64,000 nt of DNA from Larimichthys crocea (taxonomy: Eukaryota > Chordata > Actinopteri > Sciaenidae), in the NCBI RefSeq assembly GCF_000972845.2, contig NC_040017.1, positions 20,222,742-20,286,741 of the forward strand. The letters are read 5' to 3'. The position numbers were made by a program, and so were the translations under genes. Below are positions 1 through 12,400 of this stretch, piece by piece. Within the stretch, counting starts at the first letter, position 1. Each line of letters opens with the position of its first letter. Below the pieces are notes generated by a model that did no database searches, was not told the DNA's origin, and was given only the letters and a program-made list of their open reading frames with translations.

Positions 1-3000
1 AACATCAGACAAAAAGAAAGTCAGGTGATGTGAAAATAACCGTGTGGCAGACGGTGCAAAGTTGTGCTACGGCAAAACAATTCTGAAAAAAGTTGTCTGT
101 TAATTACGTCATTGTCTGTTTTTATACAGATTAATAACCTCATCTGTTTTTTCTGCCTAACAGTTGAGGCAAAGATCACAGCGATGGTCAGTTTCTTTCT
201 CAGTTATTTCATCCAATGTTGGCTCACATTTATCATCTCTGCCGACTACTGGAAGTTGACCCAATAACCTTTATTATATTTTTAATTTTCAGTCTCTGGT
301 CAATTTATAGCTCAAAACTGCGAGGACATGCTGACGTGCCTTTAACTCGCAAAGGGTGAGAGTACATTCAGACAGGATCAGGTGCTGTGGTGAATTGCCT
401 ATGAGGGCGGTGCCTGCAGCGTGACATCGAACTGTGTTTTTCCAAAAGTTTGATCTGGCTTGCACCTCGGTTCACCTCCACTCAAATGAACGGAAAAACC
501 AGCTCCTGTCTGAATGCGCCCTAAGGCTGCAGGACATCAATGATTTCTATCATTGCCCATGCTCTGTAGCAGCACATTTAGTTCAACTCATCGATTTTCA
601 GCCTAAGAATCTCAAATATTGAACTTAATGTGTGAACTTTAATGACTCTCGCACACGTTACACCTGAATTCACTGTAGCTGCTCAGAAAATGAAAGGTAA
701 CGATCTGCCCCCTTTCTCAAAGGAGCTCTGTGACGTGCCACCGTGAGACGCTAATGTGTGTGATGTGCAGTTTAAGAGTATGCGTCCCTGGTGAAATACT
801 CAGAGCTGAAGCCAGAGAGGAATGAGTCATGTGCAGTGAATCACAGCCTCCCACGCAGAAGGAGAGGGGAGACGCACGCAGAAAAAGCAACAACTGCATG
901 CAGAACACACCACAGCAAACACTGAGCATTAAGTCGGATGCGTCTCCACCTGCATGAACGCAGTCTGCAGCACAGACGCTCCGCCGGCTTTTCTCACGCA
1001 AACTGAATGACATGTTTCTACTCTCACACGCTCGCGTTTCACGAGCGGAGCTATTTCCTTTCAGAGCGCTTTTGTGCGCTGGCCTACTTGCTTCCATAAA
1101 CCGGCACTTAGGACTGCCAAGCGTGGAAATGTTGGAGGGAGAGGAGGCGAAATGAAAGGGTGGTCACACAAAGTGCACACTGTAATACCTCCTCCTGTCA
1201 CTGCAGAGCCCCGCACTTTTCCCTTCACCGCTTCACCCCGCAGCTCCTTCGAAGACTTCACCTGCATGTCAGCTTGGTTCAACTACACCGATGCTGTACA
1301 TGATTAAACCTTTTAGACAGGCAGCCACTGTTCTCTCCAGAGTATTCGTGCTTTCAAGCTGGAGCTGGTGAGATACAGCAGTGACTCTGCTAATTCACCT
1401 GACCTTTCTAGGATTCAGGCCGAGCCATTATCTGGTTAGATAATATTAAAATCTATCCTCAAACTACTCTCTGCTTTTCTAGACAAATAAATAAATGAGG
1501 CATAATTACCATTAACCTGCTGTCACTGCCTTTAGTCAGTGCCTGCAAGCATAAGGAGTCGGCATGTTGAGGCGTTTTCATGCAGGAAAAGGAAAAGTGT
1601 GCACAGAATCAGCAGCAAAGCAAACATTCAGCTCAGCGCAGCGCTCCCTTTACCAGCCCCCGATATATTTGTGAGTGGAAACATGAAAGAAAGTTATTGC
1701 CCTCAGGGCTTGTGCACATTTTATATTTCAGAATTAAAAGGGATTTTGCCTTGATTGATATAAAATATTGATTTGAGATTTCAGTCATGCCCGCAAGAAG
1801 CAAATCAGTGCAGTGGATCAAAGCTGGGCCACTTTCAAAGTGTAACTAAACCACCAAAACCACTTTTTTCCAGCTGAAAACCAAGGTGTATGATTCAAGT
1901 GTTGATCAATTCAAGTCCAAATCTTTAAGATTTGTGCCATAAATACGCACAGCAACCTCCATCTACTGGTTGAAACCTGGAGGCAGGTGACGTATCTGGT
2001 GGCAACTTTCATCACAAATCCCCGCCCCTGCCCATCCCTCCTCAAATTCCTGGTCCAGAGATTCAGCCTCTCCGAGCTGCTAGACTGGCTGACGTCACAA
2101 CACATTTAACACACTCCTTTACAAACGGCTGTCAAAGCTTTAGCGGACTCTGTGTCTGCTAGCTCATAAGCTTGGTTAGCTCTGATTATTCATGTCCTAG
2201 TCACTCCGGTAGGCATTACCTGCATCACACACGACGTAACCACACCAAACCTGTGGGTGACGTCCCGGATACGTCGCCCATGTTTCATACTATGGTTTGA
2301 ACAGACGGCTAGACATCTCCTCTAGACTGCTGCTGCTGTCATCAGCTGCTCCAACACGAGTGTTAATGACTGTGATTAACCCAAACATCTCTGCTTTCAC
2401 TGTCAGTCTGAATGTCTTCAGTTGCACAGCAGTAATTAAGCTGAGAAATGTTCTTTACAGAGGAAAATACCCAGAAAATCTACAAAGGATGTGTTTTGTC
2501 TTCTTTGTTCTTTACTTCTGAACTTTTCCCAGGCGGGAAATTTTGTCAATTCCCAAACTTCTAAAGTTAATTTCCATGATTTTCTCGAGCTGTGAAGGAA
2601 CCCTGCTTAACTTGAGGCACAAAGCATGCTGAGACAGAGACGGACAACCGAAATGGGCAACGATTTACGAAGTAAAAATTCTGGGTAGATGGGGAACATT
2701 TGAGGACATCCAATCTTGCGTTAGCACTGTCGAGTGAAAGCAACACAGAATAATCAATCCAAATCCTCGAGGCACTTCAGAAACCTGCATTAATATAAAT
2801 AGCCAGAAATACTAAATTATTCAACTTGAAATCCTTTCCAGTGCCTCTCACTGTAATTGCTCAAATTAGCATTTAGCGTTTAGCAGAAACGCTCGAGCAT
2901 CATTAGCTGAAAAGTGTCACTTAGGGTAAAAACTTGTCAGCTGTGCTGACCTGAAGACGACGACTGCTGCTGCAAACCAAAATGAACGGGTTTGAAACTT

Positions 3001-5302
3001 TTGCGTGATCTTTTCAAATCAATCGTTAGTCGTTAAGCTCGTCTGCTATCGAGCCATCACACTCCTTTGACGCCACCTCAACATCTCCACCCTTCTGTAC
3101 CTTTGGTGCAAAACAAATCAGCACCTCTTCACTAGAGGACAATGCAACAATCAGCGCCGTCTGCTGTCGCCAAAGCCGCTCTGTCACTTCATTATACTCT
3201 GAGGAGACGCTATTCTCCACTTAGCTTTTATGCATTCTCACCAGTGTGGGCTCTGCCAAAAATGTAATTAAAAGACGGGTTATTAATCTCATGCTAGTGG
3301 CACAGAGACAAAATAAAACCGCATTAATTTCCAGGCTGCCTCTGTGCACACGAGGGTGAGAGAGTGTGTTTGTGTGTGCAGGTCTATTATCATCTGTACT
3401 CTCTGCTTATGACTAATGTGTAAGCCACATCTGCTCGCTTCCTAGATGCCTCTCAGTCAGCCATATCTTGCCCGATCCATCCATCTGGCTCTGGCTGAGC
3501 GGCAGAGGGAACGTGAGGAAACAATCAGCGCCACCGTCCTGCCCTCTAAAACCGCACGGCCCCAGGAATACCGTTAATGGCAACCACCGGAGGCGAGGAG
3601 GTAGATGTACAGCAAACCCCCCCACCCCAGAGTTAATAACCAAACTGTGGCTGTTAGATGAAAGTGGCGAGGTGAGCAGTTACCCCCAGATAAAGGCGAT
3701 AGAATAGAAAAATGAAACCCTTCCCAGACAAAGTGACGATGTTTGTGACCTTGAAGAACCAATCCCAGAGTGTTAAAACCCACCCTGAGGTGCCAAAGTG
3801 ACAACTCTCCTCTCTCACTTATTTCAGGACTGCACATTATTATTATTATCCCCTCGACACTTCTTTTTTTTTTTACTCATCCTTCAGTATAAAAGCTGGG
3901 AGACAACAACGACCTTAGCAACTGTAACTAGGCACGTCAAGCATCGAGTTTCTCTGCATGTTCAAACAGCGACAGCACGACTAATGGCTGAACTCCACCG
4001 GGCACATCTCCGCCACACTATTCTGGTTTCATAAGAGGAGCAGCTTCACCAGGCTTTGTTAACCTGCTCAGATTTAGTCATTTTTCCTGGTTTACGTGAT
4101 TTTAATTATGTAAATATGCTACGTAAATTGTTTTATAGGGTTTTTTATTTTGAAAATCAACCTCTGCCGTTTCTGTGTCTGACTTCCTGCTGACTCTGTC
4201 TGCTCTGTGGAGATTGATGCAAATGTTCGCAGTCTACATCATAAATATTACAATCAGCTCTTATGGCCGCAACGCATTTAATTTAATGAAACCGTTCTTG
4301 TTAGAGGTTGTTATCCAATCAGGTTAACCAGCGTACTACCTACAGCGGTAACTTATCATTAACTAACAAGCTTAGCTTGCACAGTTAGATGTCAATGTTT
4401 AAAAACGCCAGGTTCATGACTACAGCATCCAACGTGTACCATTTCCCCCGCTGTGTGGAAGTCGATCTTTAATGCTAGAAAAGTTTCGGATTACGTTTGA
4501 GACTCTGTCCTGATCTCTACTGGATTTGGAGCAGATTACACTGCAACCAACGTTACTTGAGAAAAGAGACTCGTTAGTTAGTGCTCATACGAAAAATATG
4601 TAACACAATTATGTAAGCTAAGCAACCGTCAGTCTTTTCTTTAATTTCTCCTCATCGTATTTATAATATAAAGACTAACTAACTCTAAACTGCAACGCAA
4701 GAATGATTTCTTTATTTAAGTCTGACTTGGACATGACGGTTTAGCCTTGGTCTTATTATTTACGTCACCATCAAACCAGAGAGCAGGAAACATTAAAAAG
4801 TGGTCTGGGGACAAGTTGTCGCTAATTAAGCCGATAAAATTGACGGACGCCTGGTACAAATGAGACTGTCTGAACATGTTGTTTCAAAAATCATTATTTG
4901 TTTGCAGCATTGCAACAGTGCAACAGCTTGACGTGCATAGCAACAGTAACTGAGGATTGAAGATGATTTTGTCACAATATGTGTCTGGGCAGACAACTTG
5001 TTGTTTGCCTGCGAGAGAGGAGCAGCAGAGAGAAGTGAATCCTGTCACTTTGGCCCCCCCGCCGGGCTCATCGGTAAGAGGAGAATAGGCCCCCCGAGGC
5101 CCCCAGTGGGAAAGAGTGGAATGAGATTTGGTTGACAGTTGACTGTCTCATACTCGTTTAAACAGACGTCCAATAGCGCTTTCTTCTTTGTTCTGCAAAA
5201 ACGTTTCAAAGTCAAAGAAATGTCAGTGTGGATGAGCAAAACATTTATGTAAAGATGGATTCACAACAAACAGTTCTTCTGTGTGTGCGTGTGTGCACAA
5301 AC
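1..5302 (-). other. synrg: synrg terminal intron (partial), no exon found
   Basis: About 5.3 kb of non-coding sequence after exon 21. I looked on the minus strand for the conserved YGGHQYHASC and NCVEPKPP tail and saw no match. Short ORFs here have no recognisable product. There is mild A/T richness and a short (TTA)n near 3836. No mobile element is clearly recognised. Confidence 0.6.
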
Positions 5303-5413
5303 CTTGCTGCGAGCGTCAACGTTGAGCAGACACACCCCACAAGCCAACTCCTTGGCGTTCTTAATGCCGTGTCTCAGAATACAGGAGGAGAAATCGAGGG
5401 AGCTTTCATCAGG
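5303..5413 (-). CDS. synrg: synrg exon 21 (penultimate exon expected)
   Basis: Acceptor TCTCTGTAG, 111 nt, encodes PDESSLDFSSCILRHGIKNA and KELACGVCLLNVDARSK, matching human NSLDFSSCMLRPGIKNAQELACGVCLLNV. Donor AAG|GTTTGT, phase 0. Human SYNRG continues with a terminal exon of about 45 codons ending PDLL, which I did not find in 1-5302. Confidence 0.97.
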
Positions 5414-6396
5414 CTACAGAGACAACACACAAAAACAAATTTAACTTCCTACCAGAGGGCGAAATGTAGTCGTGTCTATTCTTATAACGGCAGTGTGCAA
5501 ACATCTCCAAGCTTCGTCAACTTTTTTAAGTCTCTGCTTGACTTCAGCTACATGGAGTAAAAACAAACAGCAGCATGTGAATCCGTCTTATTTAAAGAAA
5601 GAAACTGAAACCTGCGTGCTGCAATTAAACAAGTTTTCTCTCTTGAGTTACTGTGTCAGTATTAAAAACAATATTCATCTCTGCTGACACGAGCAGACAG
5701 CTGGAGAAATAAATCTATGTGGTCCTCGTCATCCCTGTTAATCTGAAAGAAAAAAAAAAAAAAACTCCAGCAACCAAATCAATGAATCATTGATTTTAAC
5801 CTAATGGACTGGATTCACTAACATTTCATTATGTTATTGGCAGCCTTTTTATTGCAAATTGAGCCACAAAGCCCTGTTATCATGTGTGTTTGTGCACCTT
5901 GTGTGGCGATAACAAACAAAGCAGCTGCGTACATCGATCTATACATTTCCTGTATGTTTTTTTTTTTTTTAAGTGTCTTACAGCGAGCTTGGCCAGCGAC
6001 ATGAAGCCCATGAGGTTGTTCCACACGCGGCTGATGTCCTTCAGCAGCTGCTGCAGCTTCCCCGAGCACACGGCCGTCGCTTTGATGCCCAGCTCCACGC
6101 GCCGGGTGACACGATACACTTCCACCACGCCTGACAGAAGAAAACACAAGCGTACGGGTCATATAAACATGTTTTGTAGCTGCTCTTGTTCTCCTTTCAA
6201 GAGGCGCGCTTGTATTCAGTGCCTCGTCGTGACATGTTTGCCACTCACAGCTCATTAAAAGCAGAGAGCAGGACCTTGTCAGACCAGGCAGAGATAAGCC
6301 ATCACACAGCGCAGAGCTCGTTTTAATCTTGTCCTCTCTCTCTGTCTGTCCTTCAGAGGGTGTATAAGGCCACACACAGAGGGTGTGTGCGTACAA

Positions 6397-6436
<40 letters not shown>

Positions 6437-9400
6437 TTTGTGGCTCCTCACCCAGCAGGTACTCCATGCCCTGAGCAGACTGGATGACCTCGGTGCAGAC
6501 GGAGGAGCTGCTGATGCCGTTCAGGATGTTGTTGGCTTTGGTGATGACCTAAATGTGGCAGGGCAGAACCAGTGTTATGACATATAGACTGTTTTTACTC
6601 ATCGTTATCACACAGCAGAGTTTTATTTATGCAGACAAGTTTTGGGTCAAGGGAAAACTGCACACGTTTTCTTGCGACATCGAAAACTTGAATAAAAAGT
6701 AGAAAAACAGTGCGCAGGAGTCGCCTCATTTTTATTCAAGTTGTGTTTTCCCACTCATGCGCCTGTCAAACATTCAGGTGAGCTAAGAAGACTTTAAAAA
6801 ATAGTTTTTAAATGTAAATCCTAAAAGGTACGTCAGCAGCCGTAAACAAAACATACGTGATAAGAAAAATGTCAGCAGGTTGAAAAAAAAAACCCAACAA
6901 AAAAACGTTTTGTTGCCATTTGGTTATCTTAATTATTCTACGTTTGTAGAGCCACTCTCACAATTAAGTCTCGCCCACGGGACAAGGTCAGACACAAACA
7001 AACACAAACCTCCAGGGCATTTTCCAGACACCTTTGCCACTCGTACGCGTAGCGCTCGCTCTCCTGCAACGACACAAGCACAAAATTATCTCAAATGAAC
7101 ACAAAGGCACAAAGTCTGTAGCCTTTAACAAGTATTGTGCTGAAATTGGGTGGTGCTAATGGTGCGGTTAACGCCGGGCCTTCCTCACCTCCACCTCCCC
7201 TGTCAGGTCCTTGTATTTGTCCCTGATGACAGGCAGGGCGGGCTTCTCGCTCAGGGTGTTGGATCGGTCTCTGAAGGCCTGCTCTGGAGCCGGAGACGGG
7301 GGCGAACGCCCAATCTCCTTGTCACCCAAACTGTGACTGCGTTTGTGGGAGCCTGAGGGCAGGAGACGGGAGAGGAGAGGGAGATGAATAATGTTACCGA
7401 GAAGCACAAACACATATATAAACCTATTCTCTTTTTTTTCTCTGGCTCTGTGTCGATGACTCATTTTGAGATATGCACCTGTTTGTTTGCAATCATTATA
7501 CTTCCAATTCTGCTGCAGCTAATTCCTCCCGGACAAGGACAGCATGAGTAAATACTTAATTTGTGACAAACAATAATTACATAGAAAACAGAGGCACAAA
7601 TATGCAGGTATGAATTATTCATAGGGACTAACAGACGGACAAATCCTGGCAGCCTACCCCACAACAAACACATGCTAAACCCGGACTATTCCAGTGGGGC
7701 TGGCAGCTAGAGTGTGTGTGTGTTTGTTTGGGTTGGGTTTTTTTTGTCCAGACACAGGTAATCAGGTAATCCACCCCCCCGCAACTCCTCTACCACCCAC
7801 AGAGACATGCGTCATCCTCCCCTAGAAGCCCCACCATGATCAGATTACTGCTCCGCCGGGCGATGAAGAGTAAAGTAAAGCCGCCTTCTTCACACAAATT
7901 AAATCCGGCACGGGGAGATAAATCTACGAGCCAAATGGGCTTTTATCACAGCACAGGAAGCTGTAATAAATTATTCGTGCAACACAACACCGGCGAAACA
8001 GCAGTTAAGAAGAAACGAGCAGCCTTTCAGTGGATACGGTTAATTTCTGCTCATGGATTTGTTTTTTGGCCTCTGTTAATTCATCTCAAACAGTCACTGT
8101 CATTAGAGCGGGGCTGTCATCTCAACACTGCCATCTAATGTCTGACAGCTTTATTACAGATAAAGATGTGGCCTTAACAAGTGTGGGGGTGGGGTGGGAG
8201 AAGTGTTGAGGGCAGTGCTGTTACGCCATTTTAAAGCCAAGAGCTCAGTCTTAATTAAAAAATATGCAATATTTGGTCCAAACATTCAGTTAATGCACAA
8301 AAAATGCTGATAATAGATCAGATAAATCATTTTGCTTGTTTCGTTGATTGTTTGGTTTGTAAAATGTTCCCTGAATCAGAGTTGTCGATAGATAAATGAA
8401 TGTGCGATGATGACTCACCTTGAACACACAAATCAAAGGTTGCCAGTTCGTTCTTGATCATCTCCTCGCTGGACTTGACTTTGGCCTGAGCGCTGGCTTT
8501 CAGGAAGTCAGACTTTCCAAACTTAGGCTTGTCTCCCTGGAAGGCTCCAAACTCATCAGAGGCCTCCTCGGAGCCCGTCTCAGCGGTGGCGGCGGGCGAG
8601 TCGGACTTCTCGGAAACAGTACTCGCAAAGTCCCCGAAGTCGTCCTCGACGTCGACACTGCCCTGATCGCCGGAGCCAAAATCAGCAAAGGGTTCGAACT
8701 TGTCATCGGTCGATGAGACGTCCTCTGCGGGGAAGGAGGTGATGATCTTCGCTACGGAGCTGCTTGTGATGTTTTCAGTGCTTCCAAAGGTCAGCTCCTT
8801 CCTCTGTGTTGGCACTAAAGACGGAAGGGAAGCTCCCTCTGAGCCCTGTGGCTTTCTGACCTCACCGGGTAGACATTCCTCCCGGTCTGACCAGTCATAG
8901 CTGGTCAGGGTGCTGAGGCCCGACGTCCCAAAGGGGTCAAATTTCATGTCGTCTGCTTCTGTAATGACAACACAGACATACCAGTGGTTCCTAGGAATAG
9001 CACAGATGCTGTCATGATAGGTGGTAGATTAATGAGTCTAAGATTTCTGCTCTGAACTATCAGGACGTCACCGAGCTACAGTTCAAGCACCGGCTCTTCT
9101 CCTCTAATAGGTCATACAAAACATATTTTATCACGGATCTCTAGTGGTGTTTAATCATGCAGATAATTTCACTGCCCAGATTTTGATATATCTGTCTGAC
9201 ATTTCTGCCTCAACACGAACAGAACGGAGGTGAATGTGAGTTTTGTTTGTGGCGCTCACAGGGCTGAAAACTCCCAGTTTACGGAAACGACAAAGAAATA
9301 GTCCCTATAAATATTTCTCTGAAATTTAAATTTTGTCTTTAAAGATATTTGATCAGGCTTCTGAACCTTTATTTGATGAGTTTGATTGAAACAACTGAAG

Positions 9401-12400
9401 AGTGACAGAAAATTCAGGGAAGAGAGAGAAGGCAAATGACGTGCAGTAAATGACCGCAGGTTGGGCCGCTGCAGTAAGGACTGACGGGACTCTAACAAGG
9501 AGCCCCAAAATTTTAATATTCAATCCTGCAAGCACCAAAAACCCAAATCCAATCACCTTCACTGTATTGAGGCGGAGGACAAAAATCTCTCAGATATCTC
9601 AAAACATGTGCAGATAAAACCTTAACTATCTTACTCCACAGCTAGACACCACGACAGGCAACTGAGGAAACATGTTTTGTTATTCGGCTGAACCTTATGG
9701 TCCTCCTGCAGCATTCGCTATGCTGCGTAGTGCAAGAATGAGATCATGAGTACCCCTCCCCATATTTTGCTTTCTGTGAACACACACATTGTAATTCAGC
9801 ACGTTTAAGATGCCGACTACTTCTTTATTATATGAGCACTAGACTAATTCTTGCTGCTGTAACAGTAATAATACCTTCTGTGTTGGAGTAATGCATCCTC
9901 TCGCCCACGTTTTTGTTTAATAAATGATCCCGGGAAGGGTAAACAAGTTGTTTTGATGTCTGAGCTGAATCATGTTTACGAGAAGAAAATTACTGCCACC
10001 GTTTTACTGAAGCACAACGAACACTGCTTTCTTTTTTTATTTTATTTTTTTTTATAGTGGACGATTGCTCGACTCTGGCTACGTGCCGGCGCTTCTCATT
10101 GGTGACAAACAGCTTCTCTAACAATGATCAGAGTTGATCTCTTTATAGTAAATGCAACCTGAAGGAAGCATCAATAAAAGATCTGTCCTGCTGCTACATG
10201 TGCTCTGTTTCTTACGTTGTGTTGATCTAACACAGTTTGTGATCAGGTTCTTCAGGACTAACACGGACTGACACGGCTACGCAGCTCGCACACATTTGTC
10301 AACACTTGAGTCTCTCACACACACTCGCAAACACACAAATCGACCTTGTTGAACCCTTCATATTTAGCAAAAAGACAGAAGCCTCGGATACCAACAAAGC
10401 AATTTGTGAAATTGACAAGGACCTAGTGCTGTAAGCCTTGTGTCATTAAATCACTTTACGGCTTCTCAAGAGAAAGGAGAGGAGAAAATAAGACGGTACG
10501 CGTTTCAGCAATACCAACAGTAATATTTATTACGACAACATGAGTAGAGAGAAAGAGAGAAAAGGTCACAAAGTACTGTGAAAGTGGTCTATCATTACAA
10601 GAGGTTTGTCAAACTAACACTTGTAAAATTAGATTTCAGTCATTGAGAATACAAGGGCATGCAGAGTCAGGAGAGGAGAGGAAGAGAAACAAACAGCGAG
10701 AAGGTAAAACAAAGATAATCCGAGGATATAGAAGCAGAAACCAGAATGAGAAGGCACATTCACAGACTAAAAATCAGTAATTCTGGGGAGATGACAAACT
10801 TTGTTTTTACTATTAGGATTTAAAGCAACAGGTGGTTTCTCTTTTTTTTTTTGGAAAAGGTATGAGTACAGAACACTTGGAAAAAAGCCAGGTTGAAAAA
10901 AAGATAATTCAAAGAACAAGCTCAAGGCAGGAAGCGTTAACCCTTTGAGGACCTGAGGGGGGCGAGGAAAATAGGTAGAGCATCCCAAAAAAAAAAAAAA
11001 AAAAAAATCGATGCTTTGTTTGGCCAAAATGTAAATTGGGAGATCTTGGTGTTTAGAACACAACATCTGCACGTAAAAAAACGTGAAGTGATCTTCGTTC
11101 AAGCACTCAAAGGGTTACAGAAAACAAAAGAGGGCCATCCTTACACCTGCTTTAAATTTACATCCAATCACAGATGCAGAAACAGATTTAAAGAGACAGT
11201 ATCCTTTTTTTTCTTTTTTTTTTTTTTCCTCCTCCTGCTACAGTGATTGTTTGTCAAAGCGGGCTACTCTAAATCATAGCACGTGATTATAACAATGTTT
11301 CGTTTGGATCGTTAACCTAAAATATTTCAATTAACTAAATGCTATAGGCTACATTTAATTTACATCGTTGGCAAATCACAACAAGATCAAGGAGTCTTTC
11401 AGAATAAGAGCTCATATTCCTGTAATAAAAATACACTATTAAATCTGTTTGTATACATTTCTTTTTTTTTCTTTGATAGAAACAACTTGCAATACTGTTA
11501 TGCATAAAATGGTATCTTGTATTATGTTCTTGTCAATTTCACAAATTGAAAAGGCAGGCACACTGCAGCAAAAAAGCAAGGCAGGAAGGGTAATAACTAA
11601 CTTCATTATGTTCTCAAGAGAGCCAGACCGTAGAGCCACACATGATAATTCATGCTGCGACATCACAGATAACGGTGAAAGAAAATAAAACAAATGTAAA
11701 AGAAAAAGAAAAAAAAAAATCAAGATTCCCTTTTTTGTGCTCAAAAGGAACCTCAGAAAAGAAATACTGTCTCTTTAAGATTAATACGTACATGTCCAGA
11801 AACACAGCGCGAAGCATGGTGAGGTGCTCGAACTGCTCGGCCTGCTACACTTTAACAAACAGGTTAGTCCCAGAGCTCTCCGAGAACAACAACATCGGAT
11901 AAGTGAGAGTGGACGGGAACGTGCGGAGCAGCCGAGTGTAAAAAGCTTCTCAGGAATGTACTGATGTTAAACTGGGCGTCGTCTTTGCCCGATCAGCTGT
12001 CGTGTTAACTGTTTCTGCTGCAGCTCCATTGACTAGTTTGTTTGATCACAATCGTCTGACTCAGTTTCATGGTTAAACCAAAAGTTCGACCGCTGTACAG
12101 AAACTGAAATAAGGCAAAGGGGGATGTTTTTGATTTCTTCTGGTCATGAAGAGGATGAAATGAGATGGTACGCTTGATGTTTAACTGATAATTAACTGAT
12201 ATGTTGAAATACTTAAAGCTTAGAAACGACCGCCGTCCATGCAGAAAGTTGAAAAAGGTTGCACTGTTGACTGGTGGAGACAAAATAAAAAAAAATAAAT
12301 AAAAAAAAATCACGAATGTTTTGTGTTACAAGGCTTTTCATCAGGCCGTCTCGGGTTACGTTTAGTCTTGAATGATTTCTGTGAAACGTGAGCCGTGACA

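Noticed and set aside
5045..5239. Minus-strand ORF downstream of synrg exon 21 as the terminal exon
   Set aside because: Its translation has none of the conserved HQYHASC or PKPPG residues of the synergin C-terminus.
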